Shown: positions 25,741 through 34,116, counted from the stretch's first letter. The stretch is DNA of 64,000 bases from Phyllobacteriaceae bacterium (GCA_024742765.1 JANSXT010000003.1:148017-212016); one strand, 5' to 3'. Notes: generated by a model not told the origin, from the sequence alone. Translations and numbers: made by a program.

Positions 25741-27144
25741 CTACTGGAAGATGGCGGCCGGTGCGTCGTTGATCCAACGGAGCCGGAGTTCCTCGGGGAA
25801 GACCTTCAGCCGCGTGTTGATCTTGGTGCAGCCGTTCGTCAGCGCTTCCTCGGCGGTCTCGGTCTCGCCGGCCATGAACTTGTTCAGCTCGACACCGAAC
25901 ACTTCTTCAACGTCGGCGTAGAATGGATGGAAGATGCGCCGCTGGGCGTTCTCCTGCGTCTCCAGCAGGACCTGATAGTAGGGATAGTCTTCCTGCAGGG
26001 CCGGATCGGCCAGGATCGACTTGTGGAACTGGCTGACCCCCGAACCTTCCTCGGCGAACCGCCGCATCATGTCGCGGGACGTTCCCCACTTGATGAACTC
26101 CCAGGCCGCTTCCTTCTCGCGGTCGGAGGCCTTCGAATTGATGCCAAAGCTCAGCGCGCCGGTCATGGTCGGCTGCGGTTCGCCGTCGCCGGTCGGGCTT
26201 GGCGCATAGCCGGCCTCGCCGATCGTCGGCAAGACGGCCTCGTCCGGGTTCGTCAGGCGCACGGTGCGAACCGACCAGTAGCTCGATTGGGCGACTTCAC
26301 CGCGCTCCATGTAGCCGGTGCGGATGTCCCACATCAGGCCCAGATAGTCGGGCGGGTTGAACGCCACCAGGCGCTTCATGACGTCCGCTGCGGCGAGCGC
26401 GGCTTGGCCGTCCATGGCGCAAAGCCCCGTTTCGGGATCCCAATACTGGCCGCCAAAGCTGCGCATGATCGGGAAGAAGTCGTGCGTGATCGCGCCGGCA
26501 ACACGGCTATAGGCCTGGGCATTGCCGTAGAAGTCCTTGTCGAGCGTTTCGCCTGCGAGCGTCTCGCCGGCGGCACGCGTGAAGAACTCTGCAATGTCGA
26601 TGTACTGATCCCACGTCTGGGCGGGCGCCAGTTCATACCCATATTTTTCCTGGAACGCGGCCTGCTCGTCCGGATGTTCGTACAGGTCCTTGCGGTAGTT
26701 CTGATGCCAGATCATGCCCGATGCCGGGAATGCCAGAAGACGCCCCTGCCATGTGTTTTCCTGCAGCTGGATCGGAATGATATCGTCGAGGTGAATCTCC
26801 TCGGCGTCGCGTTTGACCCAGTCGGTCAGGTCTTCGAGCGCACCGGATTCGCCGAGCACGCCAACCCAGGGGCTGTCGACCCACATGAGCTGATAGGACG
26901 GCCGGTTGGCGCTGGCCTCGATGACGATCTTGTCGATCAGACCCGGATAGGGAAACATGTCGATCTGGACCTTGGCGCCGGTCAGTTCCTCGAATTCGCC
27001 GACAATGGGCGCCAGGCGCGTCACCGAAGTGTCGCCGATGGCGAGCATCTTCAGCTCGACACCCTCATAATCCTTGGCATGAACGGCCGTCATAGCCGAA
27101 ACAGTCAGGGCCGCTGCAATACCGGCCAACAGAAACGGTCTCAT
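25741..27144 (-). CDS. Sugar ABC transporter substrate-binding protein (family 1)
   Basis: Periplasmic binding protein of 467 residues, large for the family. A Sec signal peptide (FLLAGIAAALTVSAMTAVHA) precedes the mature start KDYEGVELKMLAIGDTSVT. The ligand-binding core is recognisable in FEELTGAKVQIDMFPYPGL and the closing MNKF-like helix region. It is the second gene of the minus-strand operon led by the VOC protein (27,722) and carries the specificity of the MalFGK importer. The sugar or polyol is unknown. Confidence 0.92.
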   Translation of the reverse strand: MRPFLLAGIAAALTVSAMTAVHAKDYEGVELKMLAIGDTSVTRLAPIVGEFEELTGAKVQIDMFPYPGLIDKIVIEASANRPSYQLMWVDSPWVGVLGESGALEDLTDWVKRDAEEIHLDDIIPIQLQENTWQGRLLAFPASGMIWHQNYRKDLYEHPDEQAAFQEKYGYELAPAQTWDQYIDIAEFFTRAAGETLAGETLDKDFYGNAQAYSRVAGAITHDFFPIMRSFGGQYWDPETGLCAMDGQAALAAADVMKRLVAFNPPDYLGLMWDIRTGYMERGEVAQSSYWSVRTVRLTNPDEAVLPTIGEAGYAPSPTGDGEPQPTMTGALSFGINSKASDREKEAAWEFIKWGTSRDMMRRFAEEGSGVSQFHKSILADPALQEDYPYYQVLLETQENAQRRIFHPFYADVEEVFGVELNKFMAGETETAEEALTNGCTKINTRLKVFPEELRLRWINDAPAAIFQ

Positions 27145-27206
27145 CTTCTCTCCTCCGCTGAAACGCGCAAAAAGCGCGATTTGAAACGATTAAGCAAAAT
27201 CGGAAA

Positions 27207-27722
27207 TTACGCCCCTTCGGACGGCGTCCAAAGCTTTGGGCCGCCAGCCGCCTCATAGCCGAGCGGCCCCTTGGAACTGACGATTTCGAGGTACTGGCCC
27301 CAAGGGGCTCGCAGATACATCCAGACCAACTGATCCATGGGCCCGCCCTCGATCAGGGTCGGCCCTTCGAGCACATCGACACCGCGCGCCTTCAAACGCT
27401 CGGCAGCTTCAAAGGCGTCATCGACTTCGAACGCAATGTGCATCGCGCCGACTTCGGCATTGTGCTTGATCGGCTGGGGTTCCTTGACCCCGGAATATTG
27501 AAACACTTCCAGCGATCCGCCCCGCCCGACCTGCAAGACGCGCTGATCAGTGATCTTGCAGCCATTGGGAACGCCGAGCCGTGTCAGCATGAACTCGTCA
27601 TCGACGTCGACCGATCCGCATTCCATGACCGTCACCGCGCCGAACATGTCGCGGAAGAAGGCAACCGCCTCTTCCATGTCGGGGACCGTGAACCCGATGT
27701 GATGCAGACCAAGAACTGCCAA
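27207..27722 (-). CDS. VOC superfamily (glyoxalase-like) protein
   Basis: Protein of 171 residues with two beta-alpha-beta-beta-beta modules. Likely metal ligands are His in GLHHIGFTVPDM, His in GAMHIAFEVDD and Glu in GQYLEIVSSKGP, a pattern seen in glyoxalases, epimerases and dioxygenases. It is the first gene of the minus-strand operon containing the MalEFGK importer. Its promoter carries the 20-bp operator at 27,752-27,771. An epimerase or isomerase role in the same pathway is plausible but unproven. Confidence 0.85.
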   Translation of the reverse strand: MAVLGLHHIGFTVPDMEEAVAFFRDMFGAVTVMECGSVDVDDEFMLTRLGVPNGCKITDQRVLQVGRGGSLEVFQYSGVKEPQPIKHNAEVGAMHIAFEVDDAFEAAERLKARGVDVLEGPTLIEGGPMDQLVWMYLRAPWGQYLEIVSSKGPLGYEAAGGPKLWTPSEGA

Positions 27723-27750
27723 TTTGCCCCTCTCAGGATTTGATGAAACG

Positions 27751-27779
27751 ATTAACGCACTATTTAGTTACTTCGTCAA
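27751..27779 (-). promoter_or_regulatory. Promoter of the VOC/MalEFGK operon with 20-bp operator
   Basis: Minus-strand -35 TTGACG (27,774-27,779) and -10 GTTAAT (27,751-27,756) are exactly 17 bp apart. The operator GTAACTAAATAGTGCGTTAA (27,752-27,771) fills the spacer and -10. It matches the operator at 2980-2999 in 19 of 20 positions, so the two sugar importers should respond to the same regulator. Confidence 0.65.
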
Positions 27780-27820
27780 GCCGTAAGCTTCGGGCTTTCG
27801 TTTTTGGCTGTGGGAATGCG

Positions 27821-29470
27821 TCAGGCGAGCGCGCGCCGCCTCTCGTTGCGCTCGTGCTCGAACACGGTTGCAGGCAGCGGCTCGTGACCCCTTATGAGAT
27901 CGGAAGCCTTCTCGCCGATCATGATTGCCGGAGCATTTGTGTTTGAGGAGTTGATCGCGGGCATGATGGACGCGTCGCAAACGCGCAGCCCGTCAATGCC
28001 ATGCAAGCGCAGTTCGGGATCGACGACCGCCATCTCATCCTTGCCCATCCGGCAGGTGCCGACGGGATGGTGGTCCGTCTTGGCGATCCGGATGGCGTAG
28101 TCCAGCACCTCGTCGTCCGTTGCATTGGGGCCGGGCAAAACCTCTTTGCGGACGAAGGGCCGCAGAGCGGGCTGCTGCATGATCTCGCGCGCCATTTCCA
28201 GACCGCGCAGGGACATGTCCCGATCGTAGGGATCGCCCCAATAGTTGGGATCGATCAGGGGCGCGGCCGCCGGGTCGCTGGACGCCAGCCGCACCGTTCC
28301 CCGCGACCGCGGCCGCGCGAAGGTGCTGTTGAGGGTGACGCCCCAGCCATCGATCTTGACGATCCCCTTTTCGATGCCGGACCCCTGCCCTAGATGAAAC
28401 TGCATGTCGGGCCAGTCGGCGTCATCATCGGCGTACCAGAACGCGCCGGTCTCGAAGAGCGAAGCCGTCGCGGGGCCGGTGCGGGTCAGGATGTATTGCA
28501 GGCCGGCGAGGACGGTTCGGTCGATCCGGTCGGTGCCGTCATAGGTGTGCCGGCCGCTGCATTCCGAAATGGTGCACAGATCGATGTGATCATGAAGGTT
28601 CTCGCCAACGCCCGGCAGATCGTGCACCACCTCGATCCCGACGCTTCCGAGATGGTGGGCCGGGCCGATGCCCGACAGCATCAGCAGGCGCGGCGAGCCG
28701 ATCGTTCCGGCGGTGAGGATCACCTCGTTTTCGGCGCCGATCTCAACCCGCTCGGTTCCCCGCAGCAGTTCGACGCCGGCCGCACGGCCCTTCCTGACCA
28801 GGATGCGCCCGACCTGTGCGTCGGTCATAACTGTGAGATTGGGCCGGCTTTCGGCAGGCTTGAGGAAGGCCTGTGATGTCGACGACCGCCGTGCGTGCTT
28901 CTGGGTGAGCTGATAGAAGCCCGCACCGGCCTGCTGGCGGCCATTGAAGTCAGGGTTGTAGGGGATGCCCCATTGCTGGGCCGCGCGGATAAAGGCGCTG
29001 CAGATGGGCAGGGCGCCCAATGGCATCGAAACACCAAGCGGCCCCTCGCCACCGTGATAATCGTCTTCGAACCGTTCGTTTCCCTCGGCACGTTTGAAAT
29101 AGGGAAGGATGTCGCGATAGCTCCAGCCATCGCAGTCGAACTCGTCGGCCCACCGGTCATAGTCGCGACCATTGCCGCGCGTGTAGATCTGGGCATTGAT
29201 CGACGATCCGCCGCCGATCACCTTGGCTTGCGTGAACCACAGGGCCCGTCCGTTCAGCCCTTTTTGCGGCACGGTCGACCAACCCCAGGACGCGATGCCC
29301 TTGGTCATCTTCGCAAAGCCCGCCGGCATGTGAAAAAGCGGGTTCCGGTCGCGCCCGCCGGCCTCGATCAGGAGGACGCTGACACTGGGGTCCTCGCTCA
29401 AACGCGCAGCGAGAATACAGCCGGAGGAACCGCCGCCGACAATCACGTAATCATACGCTTTGGGCTCCAT
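27821..29470 (-). CDS. GMC family FAD-dependent alcohol oxidoreductase, second paralogue
   Basis: FAD enzyme of 549 residues, clearly paralogous to the protein at 10,486. N-terminal YDYVIVGGGSSGCILAARLS binds the ADP moiety, AKVIGGGSSINAQIYTRG is the GMC signature, and the C-terminal DHHPVGTCRMGKDEMAVVDP carries the active-site His. It is monocistronic between its own operator (29,495-29,510) and the VOC operon promoter, whose operator lies 50 bp beyond its stop. No signal peptide. Having two regulated GMC enzymes suggests two different hydroxyl groups or two substrates are oxidised. Confidence 0.92.
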   Translation of the reverse strand: MEPKAYDYVIVGGGSSGCILAARLSEDPSVSVLLIEAGGRDRNPLFHMPAGFAKMTKGIASWGWSTVPQKGLNGRALWFTQAKVIGGGSSINAQIYTRGNGRDYDRWADEFDCDGWSYRDILPYFKRAEGNERFEDDYHGGEGPLGVSMPLGALPICSAFIRAAQQWGIPYNPDFNGRQQAGAGFYQLTQKHARRSSTSQAFLKPAESRPNLTVMTDAQVGRILVRKGRAAGVELLRGTERVEIGAENEVILTAGTIGSPRLLMLSGIGPAHHLGSVGIEVVHDLPGVGENLHDHIDLCTISECSGRHTYDGTDRIDRTVLAGLQYILTRTGPATASLFETGAFWYADDDADWPDMQFHLGQGSGIEKGIVKIDGWGVTLNSTFARPRSRGTVRLASSDPAAAPLIDPNYWGDPYDRDMSLRGLEMAREIMQQPALRPFVRKEVLPGPNATDDEVLDYAIRIAKTDHHPVGTCRMGKDEMAVVDPELRLHGIDGLRVCDASIMPAINSSNTNAPAIMIGEKASDLIRGHEPLPATVFEHERNERRRALA

Positions 29471-29484
29471 CGGCCTGCTCCCGT

Positions 29485-29510
29485 GTAACTGATTGTAACC
29501 AATTGGTTAC
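29485..29510 (-). promoter_or_regulatory. GTAAC operator with extra half site upstream of second GMC gene
   Basis: GTAACCAATTGGTTAC (29,495-29,510) is a perfect 16-bp palindrome. A further half site GTAACTGATT (29,485-29,494) abuts it. A -10 TACAAT (29,492-29,497, minus strand) would lie inside, but I see no good -35. This is the best match to the consensus in the window. Confidence 0.6.
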
Positions 29511-29539
29511 TTAAACGTTTCACAGAGAGCCGGCTCTTG

Positions 29540-30550
29540 TCAAGCCAGTCGCGCGACCGACTCGCGTTGCACGATGCGTGGCTCGAGGATGACAGGCGCC
29601 GGATCAGTCGTCCGGTCCTGCAGCATGCTGACGACGAGTTGCGCCGATATGGAGCCGATCCGGCTTGGGTGAATGTCAACCGACGTCAGGCCTGGCGCCA
29701 GCACATCCGATTGGGAGATGTTGTCAAAGCCCATCACCGAGAGTTGGTCACCCACGGCGATCCCCAGCGAGCGGGCCGCGCGATAAACGCCCGACGCCTG
29801 ATCATCATTGAAACAGATGACCGCGCTGTGAAGCCGCCGTTCGGCGTGGGCCGCCATGATTTCGGCGTGCGCAAAGTCCGGCAGAAGCGTGCCGGGGGTC
29901 ACGCACAAGGCCGCCTCCGGCAACCCCGCCTCGGACAGAGCGCGCCGCATCCCCTCGCAGCGTCCCTGCCAGGTGGTCGTCGAAGGATAGCCCCCAAGGA
30001 ACTGAAACGAACGGTGCCCGCATGCGATGAGATGCCGGGCAGCAAGGTAGCCCGACTTTTCCTCGTCGGCGCCAACAAAGACGGCTCCCGACCCGGGCAC
30101 GTCGCGGACGCAGACGACCGTCGGGATCGCGCGCCGAACGGTGGCGGACAACAGTTCGGCCCCGGTCACGTGCACCGGGCTGACGACAACGCCAGCGACA
30201 CCCTGTGCGATCATGGATGACAACAGTTCACGCTGCCGCACGGGGTCGTTCTGCGCGGTTGCCAGCAGCGTCAGATAACCTGCGTCATAGGCCGCCGTTT
30301 CCAGCGACGAGACAAGCTCGGAAAAGAAGGGGTTCACGATGGTGTTGAGCACCACGCCGATCAGCGACGACCGTCCGGTGCGCAGTCGCGCCGCCGTGCC
30401 GTCACGGATGAAGCCCATCTCTTCGGCGATTTTGTGAATGCGCTCGCGCGTTTCGCGCGCCACTCGCCCCGAATCGCTGAGTGCATAGGAGACCGTGGCA
30501 TTGGAGACGCCAGCGGCCTTTGCGATGTCGGAAATTTTGATGCGCTTCAA
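29540..30550 (-). CDS. LacI family transcriptional regulator
   Basis: Regulator of 336 residues. Residues 3-26 form the LacI helix-turn-helix (IKISDIAKAAGVSNATVSYA), followed by a periplasmic-binding-like effector domain with ELLSSMIAQGVAGVVVSPVH and a C-terminal EPRIVQRES motif. It is transcribed in the same direction as, and just upstream of, the second GMC gene and divergently from the amidohydrolase operon at 30,841. It could control either or the MalEFGK importer. Normal length, no oddities. Confidence 0.9.
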   Translation of the reverse strand: MKRIKISDIAKAAGVSNATVSYALSDSGRVARETRERIHKIAEEMGFIRDGTAARLRTGRSSLIGVVLNTIVNPFFSELVSSLETAAYDAGYLTLLATAQNDPVRQRELLSSMIAQGVAGVVVSPVHVTGAELLSATVRRAIPTVVCVRDVPGSGAVFVGADEEKSGYLAARHLIACGHRSFQFLGGYPSTTTWQGRCEGMRRALSEAGLPEAALCVTPGTLLPDFAHAEIMAAHAERRLHSAVICFNDDQASGVYRAARSLGIAVGDQLSVMGFDNISQSDVLAPGLTSVDIHPSRIGSISAQLVVSMLQDRTTDPAPVILEPRIVQRESVARLA

Positions 30551-30706
30551 GTCGGTCGGTTCCAGTCACCCGTCCCGATCACAGGCACGGATCATGCTGC
30601 TTCACTGTTTCGGCCATCAAAGGACTAGCCGGTTCGACAGTGCAAGTCGCATGCATGGGTTCGCCGCTCCAGGCGCTCCCGTTCCGGCAAAATCAGACAT
30701 CGCACA

Positions 30707-30740
30707 CCATATTTCGGATTAGTCCGAAATATGGGATAAT
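30707..30740 (+). promoter_or_regulatory. Perfect inverted-repeat operator and -10 of the amidohydrolase operon
   Basis: Arms CCATATTTCGGA (30,707-30,718) and TCCGAAATATGG (30,723-30,734) form a perfect 12-bp inverted repeat around TTAG. Immediately after is a good -10 GATAAT (30,735-30,740). The palindrome therefore occupies the -35/spacer region. It differs completely from the GTAAC sites. The operon encodes two candidates for the binder: the IclR/binding-protein fusion (32,144) and the IclR protein (33,484). Confidence 0.65.
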
Positions 30741-30840
30741 CCTAGCTGTTCTCGATGGCTATCGGCGCGACATCGCTCAAACTGCCGACCCAAAGGCGCA
30801 TGCGCAAAGTCCCGGCACATGCCGCCCATGGGAGGATGTA

Positions 30841-32124
30841 ATGACGAAAACCATCATCACCGGCGCCGCAGTCTGGGACGGGGTGTCCAACAAAGCCTAC
30901 CCCGCCACGGTGACAATCGAGGGAAGCCGGATCACCGCCGTCGACAAGGGCGCGAACGGATCGGCAGACTCCGTCGGAGAAGTGATCGACGGGTCCGGAC
31001 ACACGCTGATGCCGGGGCTTGTGGAGGGCCATTGCCATCCCAGCTTCACCGGCATCAACGAGCCACCAGAACTGGGATTGCTGTCGAACGAGGAGCACAT
31101 GCTCCTGACGGCACAGAACCTGCGGCTGCTTCTCAGCCATGGCTTCACCTCCATCTTCGAAGCCGCATCTGCCAAGCCGATGCTCGGCGTGACGGCCCGC
31201 AACGCGATCGAGGCCGGGCTGATCGACGGGCCGCGCATGATGGCCGGCAGTCCCGAAGTAACGACGACGGCCGGTCTGGGCGATGAACGCAAGCGGCACA
31301 TTCATCAGGAAAGCTTCGGTCTGATTGCCGATGGTCCCGACGAATTCCGGCGGGTTGCGCGCGAGTGCGTGCGTGACGGCGTGGATGTGATGAAGATCAA
31401 CATTTCCGGCGACGAGTTCGTCAGCCATGCGCGCGCGGAAATCACGCCCACCGAACCCGAGGAAATCGAGGCATTCGTCAAGGTCGCCCATGCGTTCGGC
31501 AAGAAGGTCGCGGCCCATGCCCGGTCCAGCGAGAGCGTCAAACGCGCACTGCGCGCCGGCGTGGACTGCATCTACCACTGCGACTTCGCCGACGAAGAAG
31601 CGCTCGACATGCTCGAAGATGCCAAGGACCGGATCTGGGTCGGTCCGGCATTCGGGCTGGTCCACAACTCCACCAAGGAGGGTGAGCCCGCCGGCATCAC
31701 ACCGGAGGTCGCCGAGGAACTGCACCTGTTCCGCAAGTTCGACCACACCTGTGCCACCTATCATGAGATTCGCAAACGCGGGGTCCGCGTTGTCGTTGGC
31801 GGCGACTACGGTTTTGCGGTCACGCCGATGGGTCAGAACGCGCGCGACATCGAGCACTTCGTCACCTATTTCGGCTACGATCCGATCGATGCGCTAAGAT
31901 GTGCAACGACAGTCGGGCAGTCGCTGATGGGCCGTGACCATGAGCTGGGTCAAGTCAAGGAAGGATTCCTTGCCGACCTGCTTCTGGTCAAAGGTGACGT
32001 GACCCGCGACGTCAGCCTCGTCCAGCATCAAGACAATCTGTCGATGATCATGAAGGACGGCGTCATGTTCAAGGATCCACGCCATGGCATTCTGGCCGAT
32101 GGCCTGATCCAGGCAGCGGAATAG
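30841..32124 (+). CDS. Amidohydrolase family protein (imidazolonepropionase/prolidase-like)
   Basis: Metal-dependent hydrolase of 427 residues. The HxH metal motif is at His64/His66 (LVEGHCHPSF), further ligands are likely in KVAAHARSS and YHCDFAD, and the catalytic Asp region is VVGGDYGFA. The start ATG 30,841 has GGGAGGATGTA upstream; the frame open from 30,640 crosses the operator and is not coding. It would hydrolyse a C-N or lactone bond. It heads a tightly packed six-gene operon (to 37,553) and is 19 bp before the fusion regulator. Confidence 0.88.
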   Translation: MTKTIITGAAVWDGVSNKAYPATVTIEGSRITAVDKGANGSADSVGEVIDGSGHTLMPGLVEGHCHPSFTGINEPPELGLLSNEEHMLLTAQNLRLLLSHGFTSIFEAASAKPMLGVTARNAIEAGLIDGPRMMAGSPEVTTTAGLGDERKRHIHQESFGLIADGPDEFRRVARECVRDGVDVMKINISGDEFVSHARAEITPTEPEEIEAFVKVAHAFGKKVAAHARSSESVKRALRAGVDCIYHCDFADEEALDMLEDAKDRIWVGPAFGLVHNSTKEGEPAGITPEVAEELHLFRKFDHTCATYHEIRKRGVRVVVGGDYGFAVTPMGQNARDIEHFVTYFGYDPIDALRCATTVGQSLMGRDHELGQVKEGFLADLLLVKGDVTRDVSLVQHQDNLSMIMKDGVMFKDPRHGILADGLIQAAE

Positions 32125-32143
32125 GAAGTGCAGCGGAACGCCG

Positions 32144-33487
32144 ATGGCCCAGGACGATCGAACAAACATTCAAAGGATCGCGGCGATCCTGAAATCGTTC
32201 GACGCCGAAAACACGCCCCGGCGGACGCAAGATATCGTCACCGAACTGGGCATGTCGCGGTCCACCGGGTTTGGCCTGTTGCGCGCCCTTCTCGTGCGCG
32301 GCTGGCTCGAACGGTCCGATCACGGCCATGTCCGGCTTGGCCCGCGGGCGCGCGGACTGGCCCACGCAGCGTTCGAGGCTTCGGCGCTGACAGTTCCCGC
32401 GCGGATGGTGGCCGATCCGCGCCGCCCGTCGGGTTTGGAGGCAACACCGGATCTGGAGTGGGACCCGGCTTTGGTGCGGATGGTGGATGCGGGTCGATAC
32501 CGCAAACAGGCGCCCTACCGCATCGGCTTTTCGAATGCGTCGACGAAAAATCCATGGCGACAGGCCATGCTTCAGAGCCTGTCCTATGCACAGAAGATCG
32601 CTCAAAACCAGATCGCGGAGATGTTGATCACGGATGCCGGGGACGATCCCGAACGCCAGTTGCGGCAAGTGAACGATCTGGTCGCCCGAGGGATCGATCT
32701 GCTCCTCATCTCGATCGCGTCCGTCAACCATACCGCGCTGAGCGACAGGCTGGCCGCGCTTGCCGATGACGGCGTGCCAATCGTCGCCGTCGATCGACGC
32801 CCGAAAGACCGGTCGTCTCTTGTCTCCTTTGTCACGGCTTCAGACCACCGCATCGGCCGGATCAGCGCGCTGTGGATGGCCGAACATCTTGGCGGGCAAG
32901 GCCGGGTCTGGATGCTTTCGGGACTTGAGGGTGCCAGCCCCGCGCTTCGCCGACAGCAGGCGGCCCTGTCGGCCTTCGCGGAGTTTCCGGGCATCAAGGT
33001 GGAAAATGTCAGCTACACCGACTGGACCGAACAAGGCGGCGCTGACGCCGTGGCACAGCTCCTTGGCGAGACCGGCCGCGCGCCCGACGGCGTCTGGTGC
33101 GACAGCGGCTTGCAGGGCGTTGGCTCGGTACGCCACTTCCTGGGTCTGGGACAGCCCGTGCCGGCGCATACCGGCGGCGACATCAATCAGATGTACAGGC
33201 TGTGCGTGCAGGCGCACGTTCCCATGGTCGCTCTCGACTATCCGGCCAGCATGGGTGCGCGGGCGCTGGAACTGTCGCTGGAAGTGATGGAGGGCGGCAC
33301 CGTGCCACAGCGCATCGAAGTGCCCGTTCAGATCGTCCTTCCGCGCGGATGCGAGACCGCATCCGTGAAGGCTGATGTCTGGGCCGAACTTCACGCGCAG
33401 TGGGACCTGCCCGGCGATGCCATCCTGTCTCAGGGCCCGGCGCTGCGCGGACCGCAGACCTCCGCCAAGCCGAGGATGTCGGCATGA
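32144..33487 (+). CDS. IclR-like winged helix fused to a periplasmic-binding-protein domain
   Basis: Protein of 447 residues without signal peptide. Residues 8-70 are an IclR/MarR-like winged helix (RIAAILKSFDAENTPRRTQD, then MSRSTGFGLLRALLVRGWLE). After a linker, residues 124-425 form a RbsB/TorT-like type I sugar-binding domain starting YRIGFSNASTKNPWRQAMLQ, with the characteristic block DLLLISIASVNHTALSDRL. LacI proteins use a different HTH with this domain and IclR proteins a GAF-like one, so the pairing is unusual. I read it as a cytoplasmic, ligand-sensing transcription factor of this operon. It overlaps the next IclR gene (ATGA). Confidence 0.82.
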   Translation: MAQDDRTNIQRIAAILKSFDAENTPRRTQDIVTELGMSRSTGFGLLRALLVRGWLERSDHGHVRLGPRARGLAHAAFEASALTVPARMVADPRRPSGLEATPDLEWDPALVRMVDAGRYRKQAPYRIGFSNASTKNPWRQAMLQSLSYAQKIAQNQIAEMLITDAGDDPERQLRQVNDLVARGIDLLLISIASVNHTALSDRLAALADDGVPIVAVDRRPKDRSSLVSFVTASDHRIGRISALWMAEHLGGQGRVWMLSGLEGASPALRRQQAALSAFAEFPGIKVENVSYTDWTEQGGADAVAQLLGETGRAPDGVWCDSGLQGVGSVRHFLGLGQPVPAHTGGDINQMYRLCVQAHVPMVALDYPASMGARALELSLEVMEGGTVPQRIEVPVQIVLPRGCETASVKADVWAELHAQWDLPGDAILSQGPALRGPQTSAKPRMSA

Positions 33488-34116
33488 CGAGCGAGACCTA
33501 TGCAATGGCGGTCCGGAACTTCGAAGCGCTGCTCGAGCAACCGCGATCAGGCCGCCACACCACACCCGCCACCCTGATCCGGGCAGCAGGTTTGCCACCA
33601 AGTTCTGGCTATCGTCACGTCGCCACGCTGGAGGCCGAAGGTTTCCTTCGGCGCGACCCGAACGGCGCCTATCTTGCCGGGCTCACCGCGGTGCGAACCG
33701 GACTTCGCGCGTTCGGTTTCGGTGCAATCGCTCCGGTCGCCGAACCGGTCATAACGCAATTGCGGCAGGCGACGCGCCACACCGTGTTCATCGCAAACTG
33801 CGACGATGCCGACCTTGTCACAGGCCCCTATTCCACCGGGCCCGAAACCCGGCACCATCCGGTACAGACGCGTTATCTGCAGGAGGAGTTGCCCGACCTT
33901 GTTCCCGGCAGGCCGGCGAAAGCCAGTTTGCGATATGTCGCATCCGGCATGGTGCGCCGGGTGAACGGCCTGCTCGCCCCCCTGTCTTTCGGCGGGGAGC
34001 ATACCATGGTGCTGGGGCTTCTTCTTGGCGGGCATGGAAGCGATGCGACGGCGCTTGGCACGCCGTTGGTCGAAGCATGCCAGCAGCTTCAAACCCTGGT
34101 GGACTCGCCGTCGTGA
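33484..34116 (+). CDS. IclR family transcriptional regulator
   Basis: Regulator of 210 residues, slightly short for the family. An N-terminal winged helix (ATLIRAAGLPPSSGYRHVAT) is followed by the IclR effector domain (FGAIAPVAEPVITQLRQATR, then HTVFIANCDDADLV). It starts at ATG 33,484 within the stop of the fusion regulator and overlaps the hydrolase gene (GTGA). Two regulators in one catabolic operon suggest they read different intermediates or form a regulatory pair. Confidence 0.85.
   Translation: MTSETYAMAVRNFEALLEQPRSGRHTTPATLIRAAGLPPSSGYRHVATLEAEGFLRRDPNGAYLAGLTAVRTGLRAFGFGAIAPVAEPVITQLRQATRHTVFIANCDDADLVTGPYSTGPETRHHPVQTRYLQEELPDLVPGRPAKASLRYVASGMVRRVNGLLAPLSFGGEHTMVLGLLLGGHGSDATALGTPLVEACQQLQTLVDSPS

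Noticed and set aside
25054..27258. Open frame of 734 codons on the plus strand
   Set aside because: Antisense shadow of the binding-protein and MalF genes; no signal, domain or ribosome-binding site.
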